In this document: positions 1 through 5,831 of the stretch, one piece after another
Layout of the letters: each line of letters starts with the position of its first letter
Numbering within the stretch: the stretch's first letter is position 1
Assembly (NCBI GenBank): GCA_031254535.1
Contig: JAIRUG010000032.1
Location: forward strand, 1 to 5,831
Direction: 5' to 3'
DNA: 5,831 nt
From: Rickettsia sp.
GTDB taxonomy: Bacteria; Pseudomonadota; Alphaproteobacteria; Rickettsiales; Rickettsiaceae
Notes under the pieces: model-generated
Told to the model about the DNA's origin: nothing
The model's database searches: none
Seen by the model: only the letters and a program-made list of their open reading frames with translations
Translations under genes and position numbers: made by a program

Positions 1-38
1 ACTCTTGTTCTCAGATCGTAACTATAACTTCTTGGCAT
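1..38 (-). CDS. 5' end of a probable IS630-type transposase, cut by the window edge
   Basis: Reading leftwards from an ATG at 38-36, the frame stays open to the window edge and encodes MPRSYSYDLRTR plus the start of a V codon. The pattern M-x-x-x-YS-x-DLR-x-(K/R)-V is the usual start of IS630-family transposases and their helix-turn-helix domain, which bind the terminal repeats and catalyse cut-and-paste transposition into TA sites. Only 12 full residues are visible, so this rests on a short motif with no DDE residues in view. No clear Shine-Dalgarno precedes the ATG, although a promoter-like pair lies 30-58 nt upstream. It points away from the end of prfA, in the same direction as all other genes here. 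It could instead be a chance match or a decayed copy. Confidence 0.45.
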   Translation of the reverse strand, partial: MPRSYSYDLRTR

Positions 39-67
39 CGGATTTTACTATATTTTTTCTCTCTATA

Positions 68-96
68 TTTATACTATATTTTCTTCCTCTTGTCGC
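68..96 (-). promoter_or_regulatory. Possible promoter for the transposase-like gene
   Basis: On the minus strand GCGACA (96-91) is separated by 17 nt from TATAAA (73-68). These match the sigma-70 consensus at 4/6 and 5/6 positions with ideal spacing, 30 nt upstream of the ATG at 38. The surrounding sequence is very AT-rich, so chance -10 matches are common and the call is weak. Confidence 0.25.
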
Positions 97-109
97 CATT
101 TTCTTTGAT

Positions 110-210
110 TAAGCTATACTTGTAGTAGCAACGAAGCAATCCAGGAAAACGATTAAATTTGGATTGCTTCGTCGGCTTACGCCTCCTCGCTAATAGACGG
201 GTAAGCTATA
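110..210. repeat. Rickettsial palindromic repeat, shorter copy downstream of prfA
   Basis: The core is a perfect 12-bp inverted repeat: ACGAAGCAATCC (131-142) and GGATTGCTTCGT (161-172), with an 18-nt loop. A second inverted pair, GCTTAC (175-180) and GTAAGC (201-206), encloses CCTCCTCGCTAATAGACGG. The stretch 161-200 aligns with 3376-3413 of the larger repeat between infC and thrS, sharing GGATTGCTTCGTCGGCT exactly and CGCTAATAG(A)CGG with small gaps, so both belong to one family. The 9-mer TAAGCTATA occurs at 110-118 and 202-210 as a possible boundary duplication. It resembles the palindromic repeats scattered through Rickettsia genomes; the subfamily is not assigned. In RNA the 12-bp stem would fold strongly just after prfA, but no U-tract follows on the minus strand, so it is not a canonical terminator. 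Confidence 0.7.
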
Positions 211-213
211 TAT

Positions 214-1281
214 TTAAACTTCTGAGAGTTTTCTTGCCTCATCAGCTGATATTAAAGCTTCAATAAATTCATCTAACTGCCCGTTTTTTACGACATCTTC
301 TATTTTGTAGAGAGTTAGGTTAATTCTATGGTCAGAGACTCTACCTTGTGGAAAGTTATAGGTACGAATTCTTTCCGATCTATCACCAGAACCAACCTGA
401 CCTTTACGTGTTTCAGCTCTTTCCATATCTTTTTTATACCGCTCTGCTTCATAAACCCTAGAACGAAGAATTTTCATAGCCTTAGCTTTATTTTTATGCT
501 GTGATTTTTCATCTTGTAAGGCAACGACAATACCAGTTGGTAAGTGGGTAATCCTTACCGCTGATTCGGTGGTATTGACGTGTTGTCCACCGGCTCCCGA
601 TGCCCGATATGTGTCAATTCGTAAATCTTTTTCATCGATCTTAACGTCTACATCTTCTGCTTCAGGCAAGACAGCAACGGTAGCTGCAGAAGTATGTATC
701 CTGCCACTTGACTCAGTTTCAGGAACTCTTTGCACTCGGTGGACACCTGATTCGAATTTAAGTTTAGAAAACACATCTCGTCCTTTAATTAAAGCAGATG
801 CTTCTTTATAGCCGCCAATACCAGTGTCTGAGATTGATAATATTTCAAAACGCCAGTTTTTTAATTCTGCGTATCTGTGATACATATTAAATAAAGTTGC
901 AGCAAATAAAGCTGCTTCTTCTCCACCACTACCAGCTCTTACCTCGATAATAGCATTTTTTGTATCAGCTTCGTCTTTTGGTAGCAAGGAGAGTTTTACT
1001 GCCCTTTCTAGTTTAGGCATCAGGGTTTCTAAACGATGCATTTCATCATATATCATCGACTGTGTATCATGGTCTAAGTTTGCTTCTTGTGCCATTTCTT
1101 TGATATCACGTAACTCGGATATAGATTTATTATATTCATTAATTGTTTGAACAATTGGCTCTAGCCCAGCATATTCCTTTGATGCTTTTATAAATTCTTC
1201 TCCGATTAAACCGGTAGTTAGTTTTTTCGATAATTCCTCATATTTATTTAAGATTTTTGCTAGATTATCAGAAAAGCTCAT
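214..1281 (-). CDS. prfA: Peptide chain release factor 1 (RF1)
   Basis: RF1 recognises UAA and UAG in the ribosomal A site and triggers peptidyl-tRNA hydrolysis. The 355-residue product has the usual class I release factor length. It has an N-terminal helical domain (about 1-105), then the conserved [11 protein letters not shown] block (117-127), the PxT codon-reading tripeptide as PET (187-189) in [21 protein letters not shown], the catalytic GGQ (231-233) in [10 protein letters not shown], and a C-terminal [10 protein letters not shown] block (312-321). PxT rather than SPF marks it as RF1, not RF2. The Q of GGQ is normally N5-methylated by PrmC, whose gene is not beside it here. The start matches the usual RF1 N-terminus, with only a weak AGAA-like ribosome site. 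It lies 58 nt after pdhC with no clear promoter, so it is probably the last gene of an infC-pdhC-prfA transcript. Confidence 0.98.
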   Translation of the reverse strand: MSFSDNLAKILNKYEELSKKLTTGLIGEEFIKASKEYAGLEPIVQTINEYNKSISELRDIKEMAQEANLDHDTQSMIYDEMHRLETLMPKLERAVKLSLLPKDEADTKNAIIEVRAGSGGEEAALFAATLFNMYHRYAELKNWRFEILSISDTGIGGYKEASALIKGRDVFSKLKFESGVHRVQRVPETESSGRIHTSAATVAVLPEAEDVDVKIDEKDLRIDTYRASGAGGQHVNTTESAVRITHLPTGIVVALQDEKSQHKNKAKAMKILRSRVYEAERYKKDMERAETRKGQVGSGDRSERIRTYNFPQGRVSDHRINLTLYKIEDVVKNGQLDEFIEALISADEARKLSEV

Positions 1282-1339
1282 AATTTATTCTATGGTTTAA
1301 GTTTTTAAGTTATGGTGAGGGTAGGGTGTAAATCAGACG

Positions 1340-2605
1340 TTATATAAGCATCAACGCAGGGCTTTCCATAAATTTTTTGAATGAAGCTAAAAATTTAGCC
1401 CCAACAGCACCATCAACAACTCTGTGATCAGAAGAAAGGGTAACATCTATCATAGTAGCAACTTTTATCTGATCATTCTCAACTATTGGACGTTTTGAGC
1501 TTACTCCTACTGCTAGGATACAGCTTTGTGGTGGATTTATTATAGCATTAAAGTTCTTAACACCGTACATACCTAGGTTAGAGACGGATAACCCTCCTCC
1601 TTGAAATTCCTCAGGAGTTAATTTATTATCCCGGGCTTTTTTTATAAGAGTTTGTAATTCGCGTGATAATGTCACCAGATCTTTTTGATCAGCATTTCTG
1701 ACTACAGGTGTTATAAGACCGTTATCGATTGCTACAGCAACTGATATATCGACATTATTATAATATCGAATAGCAAATTCATCCCAACTGGCATTTGCTT
1801 CCGGTACAGATTTTAGAGCTTTGGCTACTGCTAAAATAACAAAATCATTGACAGAAATTTTAATTTTACTTTCTTCCATAAGTGATTTATTGATATCTTC
1901 TCTAATATCAAGTAATTTATCCATATTACATTCTATTGAGAGATAGAAATGTGGGATAGTTTGTTTAGATTCGAGCAGACGTTTAGCAATGATTTTACGA
2001 ATATTGTTATTGGGGACTGACCTATACTCCTCGTTATTTCTGTTCACCGCCCTAATCTTACCACTATTTGTTGGTTGCACTAAGTAGGATAATACATCTT
2101 TTTTAATTATTCTGCCATGTGGTCCACTACCTTGAATATTTGACAGATCAATATGATCAATGGCTGCTAATCTTCTAGCCAAAGGTGAAGCATATATTCT
2201 AGCAGAAGCCCTTTCAGGATCTTTTGTTGCTTTATTTTCCTGAGTTAGATTAACTATCTTATTTTCTTCTATGGGTGTTGCCGGCTTTTCAGATGATGTT
2301 GCAGATGATTTAGAAGAATTATCACTACTTGCTATAAAACTATCCAATAAACTTATATCTTCACCATCTTCAAGTAATACAGCGATAAGTGAGTTAACAG
2401 CTACATTCTCTGTACCCTGTGGTACAATTATTTTAGCAAGAGTTCCTTCTTCCACAGCTTCCACTTCCATAGTAGCTTTATCTGTTTCTATTTCTACTAT
2501 AACATCCCCTGGAGCGATCTTATCTCCTTCTTTTTTTAGCCATTTGGCAATATTCCCTTCAGTCATAGTTGGGGATAGAGCAGGCATGAGAATCTTAATT
2601 GGCAT
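1340..2605 (-). CDS. pdhC: Dihydrolipoamide acetyltransferase (E2) of the pyruvate dehydrogenase complex
   Basis: E2 forms the core of pyruvate dehydrogenase and passes the acetyl group from E1 through lipoyl-lysine to CoA. The 421-residue protein has the single-lipoyl layout. The lipoyl domain (about 1-78) starts MPIKILMPALSPTMTEG and carries ETDKATMEVEAV with the lipoylated lysine at 43. A Ser/Thr/Glu-rich linker (about 88-130) follows, then the peripheral subunit-binding domain (about 136-173, IYASPLARRLA and GSGPHGRIIKKDV). The catalytic acyltransferase domain (about 195-421) has PHFYLSIECNMDKLL, GGGLSVSNLGMYGVKNFNAI and the active-site DHRVVDGA with H394 and D398. MPALSPTM at the N-terminus indicates pyruvate rather than 2-oxoglutarate specificity. 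It starts 14 nt after infC with no clear Shine-Dalgarno, implying co-transcription and perhaps translational coupling. pdhA and pdhB are not adjacent; from memory pdhC is also separate from them in other Rickettsia. Confidence 0.97.
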   Translation of the reverse strand: MPIKILMPALSPTMTEGNIAKWLKKEGDKIAPGDVIVEIETDKATMEVEAVEEGTLAKIIVPQGTENVAVNSLIAVLLEDGEDISLLDSFIASSDNSSKSSATSSEKPATPIEENKIVNLTQENKATKDPERASARIYASPLARRLAAIDHIDLSNIQGSGPHGRIIKKDVLSYLVQPTNSGKIRAVNRNNEEYRSVPNNNIRKIIAKRLLESKQTIPHFYLSIECNMDKLLDIREDINKSLMEESKIKISVNDFVILAVAKALKSVPEANASWDEFAIRYYNNVDISVAVAIDNGLITPVVRNADQKDLVTLSRELQTLIKKARDNKLTPEEFQGGGLSVSNLGMYGVKNFNAIINPPQSCILAVGVSSKRPIVENDQIKVATMIDVTLSSDHRVVDGAVGAKFLASFKKFMESPALMLI

Positions 2606-2619
2606 AATATTAGTTCTAA

Positions 2620-3162
2620 TTAGTTCGTTGGTATTTTTGTTGTATTAGGACTGACTAACATGATTATCTGTTTACCCTCCATTTTAGGAGCAGAATCAAT
2701 CTTAGCTAAGCCCTCTAGTTCTAACAATATGCGGTCAAACAATTTCATACCAATATCATTATGGATAATCTCTCTACCTTTGAACCATAAAGAGATTTTT
2801 ACTTTATCACCTTCCTTCAAAAAATCTTTGATTTTGCGAAGTTTTACATCAAAATCACCCTGACTAATGTTTGGCTTAAACTTCATCTCTTTAAGAACAA
2901 CAACTTTTTGTTTTTTCCTGGAGTCTTGGATACGCTTTTTACTATCATATTTAAACTTACCAAAATTCAAAACTTTACAGACAGGAGGTTCAGCATTTGG
3001 TGAGATTTCCACCAAATCTAAAGCAACCTTTTCGGCGTACTCCAAAGCTTCCTTGATATTGACGATGCCAAGCATTTCACCATTCTCACCGACTAAACGA
3101 ACTTGACTAGCCCTAATTTCCCTATTAGCCTTAGGAAAATTACTATTCTTAACTCCAGAAAT
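2620..3162 (-). CDS. infC: Translation initiation factor IF-3, starting at an AUU codon
   Basis: IF-3 binds the 30S subunit, blocks 50S joining and proofreads the start codon and initiator tRNA. From the first ATG (3075) the protein has only 151 residues and loses part of the N-domain. In frame upstream lie 29 further codons, encoding [17 protein letters not shown] just before that ATG, which is conserved IF-3 sequence. An in-frame TAA at 3180-3178 closes the frame, and no ATG, GTG or TTG lies between it and 3075. The best start is ATT at 3162-3160, with GGAG 7 nt upstream, giving 180 residues, the length of E. coli IF-3. The IF-3 signature [15 protein letters not shown] is at 63-77, a lysine-rich linker follows, and the C-domain (about 90-180) holds [21 protein letters not shown] starts are known for infC and underlie its autoregulation, since IF-3 rejects non-canonical starts. 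A less likely start is ATT at 3117-3115. Confidence 0.95.
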   Translation of the reverse strand: MSGVKNSNFPKANREIRASQVRLVGENGEMLGIVNIKEALEYAEKVALDLVEISPNAEPPVCKVLNFGKFKYDSKKRIQDSRKKQKVVVLKEMKFKPNISQGDFDVKLRKIKDFLKEGDKVKISLWFKGREIIHNDIGMKLFDRILLELEGLAKIDSAPKMEGKQIIMLVSPNTTKIPTN

Positions 3163-3173
3163 AAAACTTCTCC
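3160..3173 (-). promoter_or_regulatory. infC ribosome binding site and AUU start codon
   Basis: The minus strand reads GGAGAAGTTTTATT, with GGAG at 3173-3170, a 7-nt spacer and ATT at 3162-3160. It is the only clear Shine-Dalgarno match seen at a gene start in this window; pdhC, prfA and thrS have weak or no matches. This decides the start, and the pairing of a good ribosome site with a poor start codon is what IF-3 autocontrol needs. The control itself is inferred from E. coli. Confidence 0.8.
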
Positions 3174-3198
3174 ATAATTATTGTTTAAATAAAATTGT

Positions 3199-3226
3199 AT
3201 TATAGCTAACCCGATTAACCTGAATT
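3199..3226 (-). promoter_or_regulatory. Candidate infC promoter at the edge of the palindromic repeat
   Basis: A perfect TATAAT lies on the minus strand at 3204-3199, 36 nt upstream of the AUU start, which would give a leader of about 30 nt. The best -35 at suitable distance is TTCAGG (3226-3221, 16-nt spacer), matching only 3/6. The first four bases of the -10 come from the outer end of the repeat (TATAGCTAAC read on the plus strand) and the other two from flanking sequence. AT-richness makes chance -10 boxes common. Confidence 0.4.
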
Positions 3227-3438
3227 CTGGATTAGAAATGGATTGCTTCGACCATTACATGGTCTCGCAATGATGGTGTATCCACCTTAAACGTCATTGC
3301 GAGGAGTCACTTTGCAACACCCCGTCATTGCGAGCGAACGTACGTGAGCGTGGCAATCCATGAAGCTTATCATATGGATTGCTTCGTCGGCTCATACCTC
3401 CCGCTAATAGCGGAGCAATGTTAATCAGGTTAGCTATA
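3201..3438. repeat. 238-bp composite palindromic repeat between thrS and infC
   Basis: The ends are 19-bp inverted repeats with one mismatch, 3201-3219 (TATAGCTAACCCGATTAAC) and 3420-3438 (GTTAATCAGGTTAGCTATA). Inside are several nested hairpins: GACCAT/ATGGTC (3250-3255/3259-3264, 3-nt loop), CTCGCAATGA/TCATTGCGAG (3264-3273/3294-3303), and GCAATCCAT/ATGGATTGC (3353-3361/3374-3382). There are also two direct repeats: ATGGATTGCTTCG at 3238-3250 and 3374-3386, and CGTCATTGCGAG at 3292-3303 and 3323-3334. It is visibly richer in G+C than its flanks and has no sizeable reading frame. Its right part is homologous to 161-200. The layout fits a non-autonomous mobile repeat, or several palindromic elements nested in one another, of the kind known in Rickettsia. 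It fills almost all of the thrS-infC gap and begins 4 nt after the thrS stop. Confidence 0.85.
3264..3303. repeat. Two-tier hairpin inside the larger repeat
   Basis: A perfect 10-bp stem pairs CTCGCAATGA (3264-3273) with TCATTGCGAG (3294-3303). Within its loop GGTG (3275-3278) pairs with CACC (3283-3286) around TATC. It is the most stable-looking fold in the element and would form in the thrS 3' RNA. It could slow polymerase or protect the RNA end, but no U-tract follows it in the direction of transcription. Confidence 0.65.
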
Positions 3439-3442
3439 CCAC

Positions 3443-5356
3443 TTATGTTAAATAGCGGGTATTCTGATATTTCACAAGCTTTACTAGATTTTGTAAAGAA
3501 ATAATTTCCTGTTGCTCAGATCCTAGTTGTCTTATAGTCACAGTATTATTTGCCTGTTCTTGTTTACCAATAACAGCTATTATAGGTACTTTATTATTAG
3601 AAAAACAACGTATTTTATAATTAATCTTTTCAGGCGAAATATCAATATCTGACCTTATTCCTTCACTAACCAATAATTTGTGCACCTCAAGTGCATAATC
3701 ATTTAAATCACTAGTGATGGTGGCAATAGCTACTTGCACAGGGGCTAACCATAAAGGGAAACGTCCTGCATATTCTTCAATTAATATTCCAATGAATCGT
3801 TCAAAAGAACCAAGTGTAGCCCTATGTAACATTACCGGTCTTTTTTTCTTACCGTTTGCTGCAATATAGTGAGAATCAAGACGTTCCGGTAAGATAAAAT
3901 CAACTTGTAGAGTACCACATTGCCATTCTCTACCTATTGAATCTTTAAGGCAAAAATCTAATTTTGGTCCATAAAATGCACCATCACCAGGATTTAATAT
4001 ATAAGAATAACCAGCTTCTTTTACGGCATTTTTTAGAGCATTCTCAGCTTTATCCCAAACTTCATCACTGCCAGCTCGCACTTTAGGACGATCTGAAAAT
4101 TTAATTTTAATATCAGAAAAACCAAAATCTTTATAAATCTCGGTTAACAGACTACAAAATTTTACTGTCTCACTGTTAATTTGTTCTTCGGTGCAGAAAA
4201 TATGTGCATCATCTTGCTGGAAAGCCTTTACTCTCATCAGACCATACAGTGCCCCAGATGCTTCATTTCTATGACATAAACCAAATTCAGACATACGTAA
4301 TGGTAAGTCCCGATAACTTTTGATACCTTGCTTAAAAATTTGCACATGACACGGGCAATTCATTGGCTTCATAGCCAAAGTTTTATCATCAGCAAGATTT
4401 AGGGCAAACATGTCCTCCCTAAATTTTTCCCAGTGACCAGAAGCTTCCCATAAACTTTTATCAGCAAGTACTGGGGTTCTTACCTCAATATATCCCGTTT
4501 TCCTGATTTTATTTCTGATATATTGTTCAATAGTATGGTATATACTCCAGCCTTTATCATGCCAAAATACCATACCCTGAGCTTCTTCCTGCAAGTGAAA
4601 CAATCCAAGCTCCCGACCTAATTTCCTATGATCACGCTTCTCCGCCTCTTCAAGCATATAAAGATAACTGTCTAACTGTTCTTTTGTTGCCCAAGCTGTA
4701 CCATAAATTCTTTGTAGCATAGGGTTCTTACTATCACCTCGCCAATATGCTCCTGCCATTTTCATTAATTTAAAATGTTTGATGAAGCCAGTTGATGGAG
4801 TATGCGGACCACGGCACAGATCAACAAAATTACCTTGTCGATATAATGTAATATCCTCATTTGCCGGAATTTCTGAGATTATCTCGGCTTTATAATGTTC
4901 ACCAATTGATTTAAAAAATTCTATAGCTTGGTCACGGTTCCATACTTCTCTAGTAATTTTCTCATTCCTTTTAACAATTTCATGCATTTTTGCTTCTATC
5001 ATCAGCAAATCTTCCGGAGTAAACGGTTTGTCTCTAGCAAAATCATAATAAAAGCCATTTTCAATAGCCGGTCCAATAGTTACTTGAATATTTGGAAATA
5101 ATTCTTTAGCTGCTTCAGCGGTAATATGAGCTGCATCATGGCGTAATATTTCTAAACATTCTGGATCTTTGCTGGTAAGAATTCTTAAATTACAATCAGA
5201 TTCTATAGGCAAGCTTAAGTCCTTTAGCTCATTATTTATCTCAATAACCAAAGCATTTTTTGCTAGAGAAGTAGAGATTTGACTAGCTATCTCCAACCCC
5301 GTAATATTTTTTGTAAATTGTTTTTGAACTCCATCTGGAAAAGTAATATTGATCAT
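3443..5356 (-). CDS. thrS: Threonyl-tRNA synthetase
   Basis: This class II cytoplasmic enzyme attaches threonine to tRNA-Thr and hydrolyses mischarged Ser-tRNA-Thr. The 637-residue product is full length (E. coli 642). In order it has a TGS domain (about 1-62), an editing domain (about 63-225) with H73 and H77 in HDAAH and C181 and H185 in CRGPH, and the catalytic core (about 245-535). Zinc and substrate ligands C334 (MNCPCH), H385 (DDAHIF) and H511 (MLHRATLG) sit at the same numbers as in E. coli. Motif 2 is the [16 protein letters not shown] region (361-376) and motif 3 is [12 protein letters not shown] (516-527). The anticodon-binding domain (about 536-630) ends the protein. The ATG at 5356 starts the TGS domain directly; no strong Shine-Dalgarno is seen. 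It is followed by infC, but a 280-nt gap filled by a repeat separates them. All catalytic and editing residues are intact, so it should be functional. Confidence 0.98.
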   Translation of the reverse strand: MINITFPDGVQKQFTKNITGLEIASQISTSLAKNALVIEINNELKDLSLPIESDCNLRILTSKDPECLEILRHDAAHITAEAAKELFPNIQVTIGPAIENGFYYDFARDKPFTPEDLLMIEAKMHEIVKRNEKITREVWNRDQAIEFFKSIGEHYKAEIISEIPANEDITLYRQGNFVDLCRGPHTPSTGFIKHFKLMKMAGAYWRGDSKNPMLQRIYGTAWATKEQLDSYLYMLEEAEKRDHRKLGRELGLFHLQEEAQGMVFWHDKGWSIYHTIEQYIRNKIRKTGYIEVRTPVLADKSLWEASGHWEKFREDMFALNLADDKTLAMKPMNCPCHVQIFKQGIKSYRDLPLRMSEFGLCHRNEASGALYGLMRVKAFQQDDAHIFCTEEQINSETVKFCSLLTEIYKDFGFSDIKIKFSDRPKVRAGSDEVWDKAENALKNAVKEAGYSYILNPGDGAFYGPKLDFCLKDSIGREWQCGTLQVDFILPERLDSHYIAANGKKKRPVMLHRATLGSFERFIGILIEEYAGRFPLWLAPVQVAIATITSDLNDYALEVHKLLVSEGIRSDIDISPEKINYKIRCFSNNKVPIIAVIGKQEQANNTVTIRQLGSEQQEIISLQNLVKLVKYQNTRYLT

Positions 5357-5383
5357 TTTATCTTATCTAATTTCAACGCCCCC

Positions 5384-5412
5384 ATATTATATTGTTAATA
5401 GTTTATATTCAA
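5384..5412 (-). promoter_or_regulatory. Likely thrS promoter
   Basis: On the minus strand TTGAAT (5412-5407, 4/6 to TTGACA) is followed by overlapping -10 candidates: TAATAT (5389-5384) with a 17-nt spacer, or perfect TATAAT (5391-5386) with a 15-nt spacer. Either gives an untranslated leader of only about 20-25 nt, leaving no room for a T-box or an E. coli-type thrS operator. The rest of the gap to 5525 is AT-rich and shows nothing else I can support. Confidence 0.5.
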
Positions 5413-5525
5413 CTTAATTTTTAATGAGTTCCTTAAGATTCTTTAAAAGATAAAATAATGTTATAATTATTTCAATTTTAGATATATTTTTAGTTGACTA
5501 AATAATGTATAAAGGGAGTTTGCAG

Positions 5526-5759
5526 TTAAAGCGTTCTTAAGCTTATAGCTATTCTGTTTAAAGCGTTCATAATTGAAATACAACTAGTAATATCCACAAC
5601 TTCCCTCTCAGAAAAATGTTTTAGCATTTCATCTTTAATTTCATCAATTTTTTCGAAAAAACCACGTGTTATGGATTCACACCAGTTTAGAGCTACAACT
5701 TCTTTTTCAGGGACCGTTGAAAGATAAAAATTTGCTCTAATTTCAAAAAAAAGAAACAA
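5526..5759 (-). pseudogene. C-terminal remnant of an AhpD/carboxymuconolactone decarboxylase-family protein
   Basis: The 77-residue frame contains EKEVVALNWCESITR (residues 18-32) and HFSEREVVDITSCISIMNALNRIAISLR (48-75), the pattern of the C-terminal half of AhpD-like alkylhydroperoxidase/carboxymuconolactone decarboxylase proteins (typically EREALAWTEAVT then LVDLTLAIAAINAWNRLAIS). Members are usually about 140-150 residues. Their catalytic CxxC plus histidine segment lies in the N-terminal half, which is absent here, so no peroxidase activity is expected. Upstream (5760-5831) the same frame holds several stops, and long A and T runs could hide frameshifts. The ATG at 5759 has no ribosome site and is probably not a true start. 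The conserved residues that remain suggest recent decay. It lies 169 nt before thrS on the same strand. A short expressed protein cannot be excluded. Confidence 0.7.
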
Positions 5760-5831
5760 AATCTTTTGTCTAAAAAATTACAAAAAAAATCATCAACTCT
5801 AATATTTTTAAAAGATTGCAATTTTTTTCAT

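Noticed and set aside
22..99. Minus-strand 25-codon reading frame starting MATRGRKYS
   Set aside because: Short, no ribosome site, resembles nothing I know, and it overlaps the better-supported transposase start and its promoter region in another frame.
131..172. 12-bp stem downstream of prfA as an intrinsic terminator
   Set aside because: The loop is 18 nt and no T-tract follows the stem on the minus strand. It is better explained as the core of a dispersed repeat.
715..723. PET instead of the E. coli PAT as an altered RF1 codon-reading motif
   Set aside because: The middle residue of PxT is variable among RF1 proteins; P and T are kept, so nothing suggests changed stop-codon use.
1282..1339. 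C-rich stretch in the pdhC-prfA gap as a regulatory element
   Set aside because: A few ACCCT-like words on the minus strand, but no inverted repeat, promoter or known motif could be recognised.
3238..3386. Repeated words spaced as in a CRISPR array
   Set aside because: Only two copies each of two different words, palindromic, with no regular spacers and no cas genes.
5494..5513. Plus-strand TTGACT and TATAAA as a promoter
   Set aside because: Only 8 nt separate the two boxes, and no plus-strand gene follows.
5808..5831. Minus-strand frame MKKIAIF at the right edge as an N-terminus of the AhpD-like gene
   Set aside because: It is in the same frame as the remnant but stops after seven codons and shows no family similarity.

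Overview
The window looks like chromosome of an obligate intracellular alphaproteobacterium of the Rickettsiaceae, most likely Rickettsia or a close relative. Three things point there: strong A+T bias, family-typical RF1, pyruvate dehydrogenase E2, IF-3 and ThrRS proteins, and GC-richer palindromic intergenic repeats built on the words GGATTGCTTCG and CGTCATTGCGAG. From memory the E2 resembles Rickettsia PdhC but seems clearly diverged from the typhus and spotted fever group proteins, so a basal lineage is possible. This was not tested by alignment.

Every recognisable gene lies on the minus strand, so transcription runs from high to low coordinates. At 5526-5759 is the C-terminal half of an AhpD/carboxymuconolactone decarboxylase-family protein without its catalytic half, probably a degraded gene. 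A promoter-like region near 5384-5412 precedes thrS (3443-5356), which is complete with all editing and zinc residues. Between thrS and infC is a 238-bp composite palindromic repeat (3201-3438) with 19-bp terminal inverted repeats. Next come infC (2620-3162), pdhC (1340-2605) and prfA (214-1281), spaced by 14 and 58 nt and probably co-transcribed. A shorter related repeat (110-210) follows prfA. The left edge cuts into the 5' end of what looks like an IS630-type transposase.

Three of the genes serve translation: ThrRS charges tRNA-Thr, IF-3 controls initiation and RF1 ends translation at UAA and UAG. The fourth encodes the E2 core of pyruvate dehydrogenase, without pdhA or pdhB beside it. The thrS-infC order matches the widespread thrS-infC-rpmI-rplT cluster, but the ribosomal protein genes are absent and pdhC-prfA follow instead.

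The key annotation correction is infC. Its first ATG lies 29 codons inside the conserved N-domain, and the reading frame extends to an AUU codon preceded by GGAG at 7 nt spacing, giving a 180-residue IF-3. I found no new multi-gene system. The most interesting signals are the AUU start, the architecture of the two repeats and their placement 3-4 nt after the stop codons of thrS and prfA.
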